Below are positions 17,005 to 27,131 of a stretch of 64,000 nt of DNA, piece by piece. The notes below the pieces were generated by a model. The model saw only the letters and a list, made by a program, of their open reading frames with translations. It ran no database searches and was not told the origin of the DNA. The position numbers and the translations under genes were made by a program. The first letter of the stretch is position 1, and the number at the start of each line of letters is the position of its first letter. Source of the DNA: Bacillus massilioanorexius (GTDB lineage Bacteria > Bacillota > Bacilli > Bacillales > DSM-1321); the NCBI RefSeq assembly GCF_902374955.1, contig NZ_CABKRX010000045.1, positions 1-64,000 of the forward strand. Direction: 5' to 3'.

Positions 17005-18174
17005 ATGGGAACAATTAATTTTGATCAAGAAATTAATCGAAAAAATACTGCATCTCTTAAATGGGATTTCGTTGAAGAACGATATGGTGCAAAAGATTTA
17101 TTACCTATGTGGGTAGCTGATATGGACTTTGCTTCTCCAGACAAAGTTGTAGAAGCATTAACAGAAAGGGCAAAATATCCGGTTTATGGATATACAGGAG
17201 CAACCAATGAAGTGTATGAAAGTATTGTTAATTGGATGAGCAGCAAACATCATTGGTCTATACAAAAAGAATGGATTGCCTTTAGCGCTGGAGTTGTAGC
17301 TGGCTTTACGACAGCTATTAATGCATTAACAGAACCAGGTGATAAAATAATCATCCAAACACCTGTTTATACACCATTTTTCAATAGTATTAAAAATAAT
17401 AACCGCACAATTATAGAAAGTTCCTTACAATACATAGATGGTACAATGAAAATCGATTTTGAGGATTTTGAACGTAAATTACAAGATGACGTAAAACTAT
17501 TTCTTTTGTGTAGCCCTCATAATCCAGGTGGTATTGTTTGGAAGAAAGAAGAACTACTTAAAATCGGAGAACTTTGTATCAAGCATAATGTCACCATTGT
17601 ATCAGATGAAATTCACGCTGATTTGTGCCTACCAGGACATACACACTATCCAATCGCATCATTAAGTAAAGAACTCTCTCAAAATACAGTAACACTTATC
17701 GCACCTAGTAAAACCTTTAACGTAGCTGGTATACAAGCATCCGTTATCATTAGTGAAAATGATGAATTATTAAATAAAATTAAAACCACTCAACATCAAT
17801 TAGGGCTAGATGGAATTAACATTTTTGCTTTTGAAGTCATTAAAGCCTCTTATAAATATGGAGGACCATGGCTTGAAGAGCTAGTCCAATATCTACAAAA
17901 ACATGTAGAAACTGTTGAAGCCTTTATTGAATCAGAATTACCTGCTATTAAAGTAATCAAACCTGAAGCGTCATACTTAATTTGGTTAGATTGTAGAGCG
18001 CTAGGCTTAACAGACTCAGAACTTAAAAAACAACTAATCGAAAAAGGACAAATTGCTATCTCTCCTGGTCATATGTATGGAGCAGGCGGTGAGGGCTTTA
18101 TCCGATTAAATATTGGCTGTACGAGTGCTACACTACAAGAAGGACTAAAAAGACTAAAAATTGCACTTGGATAA
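17005..18174 (+). CDS. patB: cystathionine beta-lyase PatB (PLP enzyme)
   Basis: A 389-residue fold-type I PLP enzyme of the MalY/PatB group, a C-S lyase cleaving cystathionine (and cysteine conjugates) to homocysteine, pyruvate and ammonia. Visible blocks: LPMWVADMDFASP, SPHNPGGIVW, SDEIHADL and the PLP lysine in APSKTFNVAG (about Lys 236). A GTG lies nine bases upstream at 16996, but ATG 17005 has GGTGA at better distance and gives a length near that of B. subtilis PatB. The position between alaTR and kapB matches B. subtilis. Confidence 0.88.
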   Translation: MGTINFDQEINRKNTASLKWDFVEERYGAKDLLPMWVADMDFASPDKVVEALTERAKYPVYGYTGATNEVYESIVNWMSSKHHWSIQKEWIAFSAGVVAGFTTAINALTEPGDKIIIQTPVYTPFFNSIKNNNRTIIESSLQYIDGTMKIDFEDFERKLQDDVKLFLLCSPHNPGGIVWKKEELLKIGELCIKHNVTIVSDEIHADLCLPGHTHYPIASLSKELSQNTVTLIAPSKTFNVAGIQASVIISENDELLNKIKTTQHQLGLDGINIFAFEVIKASYKYGGPWLEELVQYLQKHVETVEAFIESELPAIKVIKPEASYLIWLDCRALGLTDSELKKQLIEKGQIAISPGHMYGAGGEGFIRLNIGCTSATLQEGLKRLKIALG

Positions 18175-18256
18175 AAAAGTGCAATCAACTTGCAAGTCCG
18201 TCATATTACAGAGCAAAACAGATTTGACCTATGTCGAATAGATTTCTAATTTAAAA

Positions 18257-18300
18257 AAGCAAACGGATTCTCGTTCTATTACGAGAATCCGTTTGCTTTC
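18257..18300. terminator. bidirectional terminator patB / sodC
   Basis: Arms AAAGCAAACGGATTCTCGT and ACGAGAATCCGTTTGCTTT between two convergent genes. Confidence 0.85.
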
Positions 18301-18335
18301 TTTGTAAATATAAATCAGATAACAATTAAGCGAGA

Positions 18336-18845
18336 TTATTTTTTCTTAATAACTCCACATGCAAGTCGAGCACCAGAATTACCAGCCGGCTGAGTCATGC
18401 CATCATCGATTTTTTCATGAATCACAATCGATGTCCCTTCTGGTGTTAAAAGCATATTTTTTCCTTCTTTTAGGGAAGCATCCGAAGTTAATTTGACTTT
18501 AACAACACCTTTTTCATCAACATGAATATTTGGTAAGTCACCTACATGGGGACCTTTTGAAGTCATTAAACCATGATTATTTTCATCAGGATTAAAATGA
18601 TTACCTGCTGATTTAAAATCTGGTGCCTTGCATGAGCCTTTTTCATGAAAATGAATAGCATGATCACCAGGAGGTAAACCTTCCAAATCGATATCTAGTT
18701 CAATCCCACTAGATAATTGCGTTAAAGCAATTTCTCCTAGATTATCTCCAGAAGCATCATACATAACGACATTCATTTTAGTAGAGTTCTTCTCTACACA
18801 TCCGCTTAAAATGAATAGAGAAGCAACAATATACCACAACTTCAT
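18336..18845 (-). CDS. sodC: Cu/Zn superoxide dismutase lipoprotein
   Basis: A 169-residue secreted lipoprotein (signal peptide with lipobox LSGC, Cys 16) that dismutates superoxide at the outer face of the membrane. All metal ligands expected for Cu/Zn SOD can be placed: Cu His 65, 67, 83, 143; Zn His 83, 91, 100 and Asp 103. The disulfide pair Cys 72/Cys 163 and the guiding Arg 160 are also present. The B. subtilis homologue YojM is known to lack copper ligands, so this copy looks catalytically complete by comparison. GGAGG precedes the ATG. Convergent with patB. Confidence 0.88.
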   Translation of the reverse strand: MKLWYIVASLFILSGCVEKNSTKMNVVMYDASGDNLGEIALTQLSSGIELDIDLEGLPPGDHAIHFHEKGSCKAPDFKSAGNHFNPDENNHGLMTSKGPHVGDLPNIHVDEKGVVKVKLTSDASLKEGKNMLLTPEGTSIVIHEKIDDGMTQPAGNSGARLACGVIKKK

Positions 18846-18919
18846 AAAGAGCCTCCAATAGACATTTTGATTCTATTATGCCCATTAGAAGTAATCTCTA
18901 TTCAAATTAAGAAAACCTA

Positions 18920-19129
18920 TTATTTTGATTTTGTTTGCTCTTCTAATACTTTTCTTTCAAACTCTTTCAGTTTTGCCTCTTCTTTTTTTGAGTGATTAAT
19001 TATTAATCGCATTGTTAAAATGGCAGCGATAAAAAATATAATGCCGGTAATAACCGCCGGTATATATTCTGTTTTATCCTCTGGAAAATATAAAAATAAT
19101 CCCAATACTTCATAAAACAAAAAATTCAC
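18920..19129 (-). CDS. small single-pass membrane protein, unknown
   Basis: About 69 residues. It has a hydrophobic N-terminal segment (NFLFYEVLGLFLYF), a strong transmembrane helix (IPAVITGIIFFIAAILTMRLII) and a charged, helical C-terminus (HSKKEEAKLKEFERKVLEEQTKSK) that could form a coiled coil. The frame extends to a GTG at 19147, but the GTG at 19129 has AAAGGGTG at proper distance. No family recognised. Confidence 0.5.
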   Translation of the reverse strand: MNFLFYEVLGLFLYFPEDKTEYIPAVITGIIFFIAAILTMRLIINHSKKEEAKLKEFERKVLEEQTKSK

Positions 19130-19204
19130 GAAAGCACACCCTTTCACTCATCGCCCTTGTCATATTATAACAATTATTTCTATATTTTCACAAATATGTA
19201 AACA

Positions 19205-19930
19205 CTATTTTATTATTTTTATTGATTTAATAATGACATCTTTCGTTGCAACACCATTTTCATCCGTTTCTACATTAGCAATGTCATCCACTACGTCCAT
19301 CCCATCAATGACTTGTCCAAAAACGGTATGAACATTATCTAACCATGGTGTACCACCCTTTTCCATATACGCATCCACTACTTCTTTAGGAAATTTTGCT
19401 TCGGTCATTTTTTCTTTTAAGGATGGATCTACCGTTTTAGCTTGAACAATAAAAAACTGGCTTCCATTAGAATTTGGTCCTGAATTCGCCATAGAAAGTG
19501 CTCCGCGGAAATTATAAAGCTTCGATGAAAACTCATCTTCAAAAGGTTTCTTCCAAATACTTTCTCCACCTGTTCCATTTCCAAGTGGGTCGCCCCCTTG
19601 AATCATGAAATCTTTCAATATTCTGTGAAATTTCAAACCATTATAATATCCATTTTCAGCATGTGTAGTAAAATTTCCGACCGCTTTTGGGGCGTACTCT
19701 GGAAATAGTTTAATCTTGATGTTACCTTTTGAAGTTTCCATAAGAACTTCTCTTTCATTCTCTTGTACATCTGTAAACTGTGGATAACTAGTGATAGGTG
19801 TACTACTTGATTGTGATTCATTATTATTTGATTCAGCTTCTTGGCTTTGCTTGTTGTTATTGTCATTACTTCCACAAGCACTTAATACAAGTAATAATAA
19901 AAATGTACCTAATAATAGTATTTTTTTCAT
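19205..19930 (-). CDS. cyclophilin-type peptidyl-prolyl isomerase lipoprotein
   Basis: A 241-residue protein. Signal peptide with lipobox LSAC (Cys 19), then a Ser/Asn-rich spacer of about 30 residues, then a cyclophilin domain (about 60-240). The domain has FPEYAPKAVGNF, FHRILKDFMIQGGDP and the MANSGPNSNGSQFFI block, the usual catalytic and substrate-binding residues (Arg, Gln, Phe). Anchored outside the membrane, it should assist folding of exported proteins. AAGGAGG precedes the ATG. Confidence 0.88.
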   Translation of the reverse strand: MKKILLLGTFLLLLVLSACGSNDNNNKQSQEAESNNNESQSSSTPITSYPQFTDVQENEREVLMETSKGNIKIKLFPEYAPKAVGNFTTHAENGYYNGLKFHRILKDFMIQGGDPLGNGTGGESIWKKPFEDEFSSKLYNFRGALSMANSGPNSNGSQFFIVQAKTVDPSLKEKMTEAKFPKEVVDAYMEKGGTPWLDNVHTVFGQVIDGMDVVDDIANVETDENGVATKDVIIKSIKIIK

Positions 19931-20009
19931 TGAAAATCCTCCTTGGTCAAACTGTACAACATAAAATACTTTATTTACAAGTGGTTCTGTTAAATGTCTT
20001 CTTTTTATT

Positions 20010-20110
20010 CTTTAGGATCTGTTAGTGTAAGACTCCTGCGGAATCAGTGGAAAGCGAACTTCCTGGAACGGAATTCACGTCAGCCTATATTCTAGTTCAT
20101 ATAAAACAAC
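20010..20110. repeat. decayed dispersed repeat
   Basis: Contains GTGTAAGACTCCTGCGG and GGAAAGCGAACTTCCTGG, the best-preserved core of the GC-richer repeat seen several times in this window. Nothing else is supported in 19931-20289. Confidence 0.5.
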
Positions 20111-20289
20111 CTTATTGAAATATGAATAGAAAGAAATACGTAAAACTTGTGTAGATACACCAACAAAAAGTGCACGGACTAGAGCCACTAGCAACAATGA
20201 TATTTAACACTGCGTTATTTAAAAGATTAGATACATTGATTATTTATTGCACAATTCGTTATGATGAAAGGAAAAAGGAGAAATATATA

Positions 20290-20676
20290 ATGGAACATAA
20301 TGAAATCGCATTAGGTAGTATTGTTACTGCTATAAATAAAACAGGTAAATATATTGGAGAAGTAACGGATATTAGAGAGCAATCATATTTAGTCAAAATA
20401 CTAGCAGTTCTAAAGCACCCTATGCAAGGTGATTTGCATAATCCTAAACAAGTAGAAGTAACTATGTTTCACGCTAGAAGAGCATTAGCGTATAGAGAGC
20501 AAACAAATGTACCCAAAAAGATGGTAAAACCTTATCACGATGAAGTTCCTCATTATTTAGATTCTTTACGTTCAGCCGTGGATAAGATAAAAGAAGAATT
20601 ATCTGCAAACGATAGCCCATGGAACAAAAAAAGCTTAGAAATGATTGATGAGCTTGAAAAAGATTATTTTAAATAA
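20290..20676 (+). CDS. kapB: kinase-associated protein KapB
   Basis: A 128-residue protein matching B. subtilis KapB, a lipoprotein-like or membrane-associated factor needed for KinB-dependent entry into the sporulation phosphorelay. An N-terminal beta-rich domain (LGSIVTAINKTGKYIGEVTDI) is followed by a helical C-terminus. A longer in-frame opening exists upstream, but AAAAAGGAG nine bases before ATG 20290 and the family length fix the start. It is convergent with kapD, as in B. subtilis. Confidence 0.85.
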   Translation: MEHNEIALGSIVTAINKTGKYIGEVTDIREQSYLVKILAVLKHPMQGDLHNPKQVEVTMFHARRALAYREQTNVPKKMVKPYHDEVPHYLDSLRSAVDKIKEELSANDSPWNKKSLEMIDELEKDYFK

Positions 20677-20695
20677 GTATTAAACGTCATATAAT

Positions 20696-20732
20696 AAAAA
20701 AGCCAAATTATCAAATTTAATTTGGCTTTTTT
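20696..20732. terminator. bidirectional terminator kapB / kapD
   Basis: Arms AAAAAAGCCAAATT and AATTTGGCTTTTTT between the convergent genes. Confidence 0.85.
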
Positions 20733-21351
20733 ATGCAAACTTATTTAACACCTTAGACAAGTCGATCACATCTCCAATTGTCGTTGGTTCATGTTTCTCC
20801 ATATATTTTTTATCATTATCCACTAGCTTACAAATATTGAAAGTTGTCATAGCGTCATCTAAAGCACGATGATGTTTTCCAACCCCGTCTTTTCCATACT
20901 CTTTGACAGCCTTCCAAAGCCCCGTTTGATTTTGATCTCCAAAAAAACGCTTGTACTCCATGGATAAATCAATAAGCTTTCCTTTAAAAGGAAAAGGTAT
21001 TCCGTTAGCCTGGCAATTTTGTCGTAAAACTTTCATGTCCATATTTCCCCATGTAACGATATGACTATTGCCGTACTCTTCATAGGACAATAATTCATTT
21101 ATCATTGATGAAAAGGTTATCCCATTGTCTACTTGAGCCTGCTGAATGCCTAAAAAATTCTTACAGCGTTCTGAAAGAAAAGGAAAACGAGTCGGCTTAA
21201 CAAAATTTGAGTATTCTCTTAAAACTTCGTCATTCATTACAAGAATTGCACCAACTTCAATTATTTCTGGATAAAAGCCTTCACTTTTCATCTTTCCTTC
21301 TGGCATAGTAAATTCGAAATCGATAAATACATATGGTTGATTCTTTTCCAA
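20731..21351 (-). CDS. kapD: KapD, DEDD-type 3'-5' exonuclease-like sporulation inhibitor
   Basis: A 206-residue protein with an RNase T/DnaQ exonuclease fold: ExoI DFEFT (Asp 11, Glu 13), ExoII around NMDMKVLRQN and ExoIII HHRALDDA (His and Asp). B. subtilis KapD inhibits the KinA pathway to sporulation. All catalytic acidic residues seem present, so nuclease activity is plausible. The start is TTG with AAAGGAGG upstream. Confidence 0.85.
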   Translation of the reverse strand: MEKNQPYVFIDFEFTMPEGKMKSEGFYPEIIEVGAILVMNDEVLREYSNFVKPTRFPFLSERCKNFLGIQQAQVDNGITFSSMINELLSYEEYGNSHIVTWGNMDMKVLRQNCQANGIPFPFKGKLIDLSMEYKRFFGDQNQTGLWKAVKEYGKDGVGKHHRALDDAMTTFNICKLVDNDKKYMEKHEPTTIGDVIDLSKVLNKFA

Positions 21352-21566
21352 ATTCTTTCCTCCTTTCTCTCACCTAGATTCTCTTTCCCAAATTATATCA
21401 GATAATACTCGCAATTATTTATCTTTTGATGATAATAGTCTACCAATTTTTAAAGTATTAAGGATATATAATCTATTTGAAATGAAATACCATTTAAATA
21501 TTACTTTTTAAAACCGAAATTTATAAAGTAGATTTTTTTAAAACTATAGGAATAGGAAGAATTGCC

Positions 21567-23441
21567 ATGAGAACATTTTTTGGATATATCATCATTTTCT
21601 TCACGATCCCAATCCTAGCCTTACTACTTAAGGACTTGTACAAAGAGTGGCAACAGTTTAAGCCATATGATCAATTCATAGATGAACGAATTTCGATTAA
21701 AGATGTGTCTTTACCTGAAATGAGTTACATTACATCAGCTGATGGCATGGTAATATCTGAAATAACCAATGGAGAAAAACGAATCAATATACCTTTTTCT
21801 AAGATGCCACAACTACTTAAAGATGCTTTTATTACAATTGAAGATCATAATTTCTTTCAACATAGTGGTTTCGACTTCTTCGCCATTGGAAGAGCCATTC
21901 TTGTAAACGCTAAAGAAGATGGACCAAGTCAAGGTGGAAGTACCATTACACAACAATTAGCTCGAAATTTATATTTGACCCAAGAAAAGACATACAATCG
22001 GAAATTAAGTGAACTTCTCTATTCATATGAGCTAGAACGTTATTATACAAAAGAGCAAATTTTAGAGTTATATATGAATGCCATTTATTTCGGTAATGGA
22101 GTTTACGGTATTGAAGCAGCATCGCGCTACTATTTTAATAAAACTACTCAACGATTGACAGAAGGAGAGTTATTATTCATTGCTGCTATACCAAATAATC
22201 CAAGCTTGTACAATCCATTAAAACGTTTCAATGCAACTAAAGAGCGACAAGAGAGAATAATTAAACAGCTAGTCCAGCATAAAAAACTTACACCTGACAA
22301 AGGCGATCAGATTATTCAGCAACCAATCCAGCTCTCAAAAGGCGCTAAAATTGATCTTTATCCAGACTATGCGACATATGTCGAACGAGAATTGTATTGG
22401 TTAGTCGCAGAAAACGAAGAACTCACTGAATTACTAAAGAGTAACGACGACACTATACAAGCAGAAGCTATAAAGAAAGTTAAAGAAAAGGTTAAGAAAT
22501 TATTAGAGTCAGGTGTTACCATTCATACTGCTCTGGATCGTTCGATTCAAAACTTAGCTCAAAAGGCTTTGCAGCATAATATTCCATATCCTGATATCGA
22601 AGGTTCTACAGTCGTTATACAGCATAATACGCACGAGCTTGTCTCTTTGACTGGGGCAAAAGATTATAAAAAATATTCTTTTCACAGAGGTTTCCAGAGC
22701 TTTAGACAACCTGGTTCAGCTATTAAGCCTTTACTTGTATATGGACCATATATTGATAGGAACAATGCTGCTATTGATGAACAAATCGATAGCTCCGCGT
22801 TCTGTAAAAATGGCTATTGCCCTAGAAACTACGGTAACGGGAACTATGGAAATGTAAAATTAAAAACAGCTTTTGCTAAATCGTATAACACATCAGCCGT
22901 TCGAATTTTCGATCAAATCGGCATCAATAATAGCTTTGCCTATTTAGAAAAATTTAAATTTACTAAACTAATGAAAGATGACTATCAACTACCAGCTGCT
23001 ATCGGAGGGTTTACATATGGTATGAGTCCACTTGAAATAACAAATGCCTATACTTCATTTAACAACGGTAGCTATCAGACAGCACGTGCCATAAGGAAAA
23101 TTACGGATTCTAGTGGAAAAACCTTATACCAATGGAAAGAACACCCTATTCAAATTTGGAACAGCAATACAGTTGTAAAAATGAAAACACTCTTACATGC
23201 AGTTATCAAAGAAGGGACGGCAAAAAAAGCTGATTATATTACTTCATCCAACATTGGGGGCAAAACTGGAACGACAAATGATTATAAGGATTTATGGATG
23301 ATTGGTTATAACGACCAATATACAACAGGCGTGTGGATAGGAAAAGATCATCCAGAAAATATTGAGTACTCTGGTTCACCTCATTTATTCATATGGAGAA
23401 ACATCATGCAATTTACCGCTAACAAACCGTATCAAAAGTGA
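21567..23441 (+). CDS. pbpD: penicillin-binding protein 4 (PbpD), bifunctional class A
   Basis: A 624-residue peptidoglycan synthase. Short cytoplasmic N-terminus and one transmembrane helix (about 5-21), then a GT51 glycosyltransferase domain (catalytic Glu 92 in IEDHNFFQH; GGSTITQQLARNL). The transpeptidase domain follows, with SAIK (Ser 384, Lys 387), SYN (439-441) and KTGTT (566-570). The length equals B. subtilis PBP4, which also follows kapD. It polymerises and crosslinks glycan strands outside the membrane. The stop codon lies within the terminator hairpin. Confidence 0.92.
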   Translation: MRTFFGYIIIFFTIPILALLLKDLYKEWQQFKPYDQFIDERISIKDVSLPEMSYITSADGMVISEITNGEKRINIPFSKMPQLLKDAFITIEDHNFFQHSGFDFFAIGRAILVNAKEDGPSQGGSTITQQLARNLYLTQEKTYNRKLSELLYSYELERYYTKEQILELYMNAIYFGNGVYGIEAASRYYFNKTTQRLTEGELLFIAAIPNNPSLYNPLKRFNATKERQERIIKQLVQHKKLTPDKGDQIIQQPIQLSKGAKIDLYPDYATYVERELYWLVAENEELTELLKSNDDTIQAEAIKKVKEKVKKLLESGVTIHTALDRSIQNLAQKALQHNIPYPDIEGSTVVIQHNTHELVSLTGAKDYKKYSFHRGFQSFRQPGSAIKPLLVYGPYIDRNNAAIDEQIDSSAFCKNGYCPRNYGNGNYGNVKLKTAFAKSYNTSAVRIFDQIGINNSFAYLEKFKFTKLMKDDYQLPAAIGGFTYGMSPLEITNAYTSFNNGSYQTARAIRKITDSSGKTLYQWKEHPIQIWNSNTVVKMKTLLHAVIKEGTAKKADYITSSNIGGKTGTTNDYKDLWMIGYNDQYTTGVWIGKDHPENIEYSGSPHLFIWRNIMQFTANKPYQK

Positions 23442-23468
23442 AAAATTTTAATTTTGATACGGTTTTTG
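23424..23468 (+). terminator. pbpD terminator overlapping the stop codon
   Basis: Arms AAACCGTATCAAAA and TTTTGATACGGTTT followed by T; the left arm lies in the last codons of pbpD. Confidence 0.8.
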
Positions 23469-23594
23469 TTCTGTTTCGTCATTTTTAATAGGAACTATGA
23501 ATCAGTCGTTTCGATTGACTCATGAATTAACCTTTAAAATCCAAAACGTAATTCCTCACTTCATCGTTATATAAATAGCTATATATAATAAGGC

Positions 23595-23628
23595 GTGTGA
23601 AAAGCAATTAGAAAATTACTTTTCACAC
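23595..23628 (-). terminator. yufK terminator
   Basis: GTGTGAAAAG / CTTTTCACAC hairpin directly beyond the yufK stop. Confidence 0.6.
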
Positions 23629-23636
23629 ACCTCTCT

Positions 23637-24194
23637 TCATATTGGTAAACTAGCTAGTACGCTATTATAAAGTTTTAATACCACAAATGCTACTATTGCT
23701 ACAAAAGAACACCAAATAAATGTATGAAAAAAAATAATACCTACTAGGCCACTAGCAGATAAATCAGCACTCGCTTTATAAATAAAATAAGTGAAGGCAA
23801 TCATAGTCGTAATAAAAAACACGAGGGTAATCGCGAGAATCGACATTGTACATAAAAGAGAGAATCCTCCACCTAAACAAAAAATAACGGAGCCTAATCG
23901 GATTCTTTGTAATACTTCTCCCTTTACATCTTTAGAAAACAACAACAAAGATGTTTGCAAAATGGTATCGGATATTAATTTTAAAGCTGAAAAAACCATA
24001 AAATAGAGTAAAAAAAACATAAATAAGAACGTAATTTTTATACCTGATTCAGAAAAAAATTCTAGCAATCCCTCATACAAACCTATTGTCTTTATGAGCT
24101 GCAAAACATGTATATCTGTATAAACAGCATATGACAAGCTAAATAAGACAATAGCGATTAAAGGAAAATATGCCGTAAAGTATGTATTTTTCAT
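23637..24194 (-). CDS. yufK: YufK-like membrane protein
   Basis: A 185-residue integral membrane protein with about five hydrophobic segments (7-26, 52-75, 101-132, 148-175) and no motif I can tie to a reaction. Size, topology and location between pbpD and the mrp operon match B. subtilis YufK (DUF5366), of unknown function. Convergent with pbpD. Confidence 0.6.
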   Translation of the reverse strand: MKNTYFTAYFPLIAIVLFSLSYAVYTDIHVLQLIKTIGLYEGLLEFFSESGIKITFLFMFFLLYFMVFSALKLISDTILQTSLLLFSKDVKGEVLQRIRLGSVIFCLGGGFSLLCTMSILAITLVFFITTMIAFTYFIYKASADLSASGLVGIIFFHTFIWCSFVAIVAFVVLKLYNSVLASLPI

Positions 24195-24713
24195 TATTGT
24201 CCTCTTTAAATAAAATATCTAATGAATTACTTTTGTTAAAAATCTAGTTACCATTCATCCCCTTTTTTCTCTATTTTAAGTAAAGTCACTTCCATTATTC
24301 TATCATTATTCAGAATTTTTTTTCAAAATAATCTTAAACAGATCACTGTTTTTATCACGTTAAATTTTGGAATTATTAGAGGTACATTTCACAATTCATC
24401 TTGAAATTTCATCAAATAAATACGGTGTTTGAAAAAATATCTCTTACTTTTTTCCATATTTCTTCTTATTTAATAACATTCTTTAAAGACCACATTACTA
24501 GGAATTATTTCTGCAAAAGGCTTATTTTTGAGCTATAATTATATTTAACTATGCTTGAAAGGAATTCCATTTACAAAGATTAAAGAAACTGTTATTTTAC
24601 TTTTTGAGCCTTTTTTTCATGTATTAGCCTTATTCAGGAAATACTAGAAGCTAATATTTCTTATATAAAAGGTTTGATTTACTTTTATTCAAAATATATA
24701 TGAGGGGGATTAT
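24195..24713 (+). other. gene-free mrp upstream region
   Basis: About 520 AT-rich bases upstream of mrpA. TATAAT at 24534-24539 is a possible -10 box without a good -35, which would leave a leader of about 165 bases. I see no recognisable riboswitch. Confidence 0.35.
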
Positions 24714-27131
24714 ATGTCATTACTACATTGGGCTATCCTTTCGCCCTTTCTTTTAGCTATAGTAATACCTATACTGTATAAGTTCTTCAAACGCGTACAT
24801 ACAGGCTGGTTTGTTTTGCCATTACCTTTTTTACTTTTCATTTATTTTATTCGGAAAATTCAGGTAATTAAAACTGGCGAACCAATTAAAGAAACATTCA
24901 ATTGGATACCAACATTAAATATTAACTTTACAGCAATTATTGATGGACTCTCATTGTTGTTTGCGTTATTAATTACTGGAATTGGTACATTAGTTATTTT
25001 GTATTCGATTTTCTATTTATCTAAAGAAAAAGAGAAATTACATAATTTCTACGTTTACTTATTGCTTTTCATGGGAGCTATGCTTGGAGTTGTCTTATCT
25101 GACAATTTAATTGTCCTATACATGTTTTGGGAATTTACAAGCTTATCCTCATTTTTACTTATTGGATATTGGTATCATAGAGAACGCTCGCGTTACGGTG
25201 CACAAAAATCATTATTAATCACTGTTTTTGGTGGTTTAAGTATGCTTGGAGGTATCGTTCTTCTCTATATCATGGGGAACACTTTCAGTATTAGAGAGTT
25301 AATTGGACAAGCTGATACACTGATAAACCATCCTCTTTTTATTGCAGCTTTGCTCTTAATTCTATTAGGTGCATTTACAAAGTCTGCACAATTCCCATTT
25401 CATATTTGGCTTCCCGATGCTATGGAAGCACCAACACCCGTAAGTGCTTACCTTCATTCAGCAACAATGGTTAAAGCTGGGATATATTTAGTAGCTCGAT
25501 TAAGCCCTATTTTTGCAGCCGAAGGGTTATGGCTTTGGCTTATTGCCGGCATCGGATTGCTTACATTAATTTGGGGATCGTTCTCAGCAATCAGACAAAC
25601 TGATTTAAAAGGAATTCTTGCATATTCTACGATTAGCCAACTCGGCTTGATTATGTCTCTTCTTGGAGTAGGTGCTGCAGCTCTTCATTATACAGAGCTT
25701 AACGAAAATCTTTATATCGCAGCAACAATTGCAGCTGTTTTTCATTTAATTAATCATGCTACATTTAAAGGTAGTCTATTTATGGTAGCTGGGATTGTTG
25801 ACCACGAAACGGGAACGAGAGATATTCGCAAATTAGGTGGCTTAATGACATTTATGCCTATAACAGGGACCATCGCTATAATTGGAACCTTCTCAATGGC
25901 TGGATTACCACCTTTTAATGGATTCTTAAGTAAAGAAATGTTCTTTGAGAGCATGGTTTCTGTATTGTCATTAGACATCTTTCAATTCCAAACATTAGGA
26001 ATACTGTTCCCAGTTATTGCTTGGATTGCGAGTGTCTTTACATTCACATATTGTATGATTCTTTTCTTTAGAACATTTACAGGAAAACCTCAACTAGAAA
26101 AGCTAGAAAAGAAACCGCACGAAGCACCAATTGGTATGCTTATTTCACCAATTATTTTAGCGGTACTTGTTATCACTTTTGGATTATTTCCAAATATCTT
26201 ATCTGATACATTAATTCGACCTGCTTCATTAGCTATTTTAGGGGATGTTCTACCAAAAGATTACGGTATTCATATATCGTTTTGGCATGGAGTTACACCT
26301 GCATTATTGATGACGATTGGTGTTGTAATACTAGGAATTGTATTATTTAAAACTTGGCCAAAATGGCGATTCGTATATAAGCCATTCCCTAGTCGATTAT
26401 CCTTTAATGCACTATATGACAAAAGCTTATATGCAATGAATAAAGGTTCTTTTGCCCTTGTCAAAGCAGTGATGACAGGATTTATCCGCAACTATTTAGT
26501 GTATATTTTCTTGTTTTTTATTACGATTCTTGCATTCACACTCTATTGGACGGATGCATTTAAAGTCGATACAAGTAATATAGCACCAATTGGATTTTAT
26601 GAAGTAGTACTGGCCTTAGTCATAGCAGCTGGAGCTATCTCTATTCTGTTTGTTAAATCTAGATTAACTTCGATAATTGTACTGGGAGCGGTTGGATATA
26701 CTGTTTCGCTATTCTTTGTACTGTTTAGAGCACCAGATTTAGCTCTTACACAACTTGTGGTTGAAACCGTTTCTACTGCTTTGTTCTTATTATGCTTTTA
26801 CCATCTTCCTAAACAATTTCGTAAGGAAGAACGTGCTTCCTTTAAGCTAACAAATTTATTCATTTCTTTAGGTGTAGGTATAATAGTTACTCTTATTGCG
26901 CTTTCTGCACACAGCACGAAGTTGTTCGATACGATTTCTAAATATTATGTTGACACAACTTATACCGAAGCTGGTGGTAAAAACATGGTAAACGTAATTT
27001 TAGTTGACTATCGAGGACTCGATACGATGTTTGAAATTACAGTTCTAGGAATTGCTGCGATTGGAATTTATGCCATGATTAAACTACGACTTACGAAAAA
27101 AGGAGGAAAGAAAGCGAATGAAAACAAATGA
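24714..27131 (+). CDS. mrpA: Mrp Na+/H+ antiporter subunit A
   Basis: An 805-residue subunit with about 20 transmembrane helices, related to complex I NuoL plus a C-terminal MrpA-specific domain. Key segments: FWEFTSLSSFLLIGYWYH, SAQFPFHIWLPDAMEAPTPVSAYLHSATMVKAG and HLINHATFKGSLFMVAG. The acidic and lysine residues there form the proton path. It is the first gene of the seven-gene mrp operon, which exports Na+ (and can export cholate) in exchange for H+ and supports pH and Na+ tolerance and sporulation. A strong GAGGGGGA site precedes the ATG. It overlaps mrpB by 14 bases. Confidence 0.95.
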   Translation: MSLLHWAILSPFLLAIVIPILYKFFKRVHTGWFVLPLPFLLFIYFIRKIQVIKTGEPIKETFNWIPTLNINFTAIIDGLSLLFALLITGIGTLVILYSIFYLSKEKEKLHNFYVYLLLFMGAMLGVVLSDNLIVLYMFWEFTSLSSFLLIGYWYHRERSRYGAQKSLLITVFGGLSMLGGIVLLYIMGNTFSIRELIGQADTLINHPLFIAALLLILLGAFTKSAQFPFHIWLPDAMEAPTPVSAYLHSATMVKAGIYLVARLSPIFAAEGLWLWLIAGIGLLTLIWGSFSAIRQTDLKGILAYSTISQLGLIMSLLGVGAAALHYTELNENLYIAATIAAVFHLINHATFKGSLFMVAGIVDHETGTRDIRKLGGLMTFMPITGTIAIIGTFSMAGLPPFNGFLSKEMFFESMVSVLSLDIFQFQTLGILFPVIAWIASVFTFTYCMILFFRTFTGKPQLEKLEKKPHEAPIGMLISPIILAVLVITFGLFPNILSDTLIRPASLAILGDVLPKDYGIHISFWHGVTPALLMTIGVVILGIVLFKTWPKWRFVYKPFPSRLSFNALYDKSLYAMNKGSFALVKAVMTGFIRNYLVYIFLFFITILAFTLYWTDAFKVDTSNIAPIGFYEVVLALVIAAGAISILFVKSRLTSIIVLGAVGYTVSLFFVLFRAPDLALTQLVVETVSTALFLLCFYHLPKQFRKEERASFKLTNLFISLGVGIIVTLIALSAHSTKLFDTISKYYVDTTYTEAGGKNMVNVILVDYRGLDTMFEITVLGIAAIGIYAMIKLRLTKKGGKKANENK

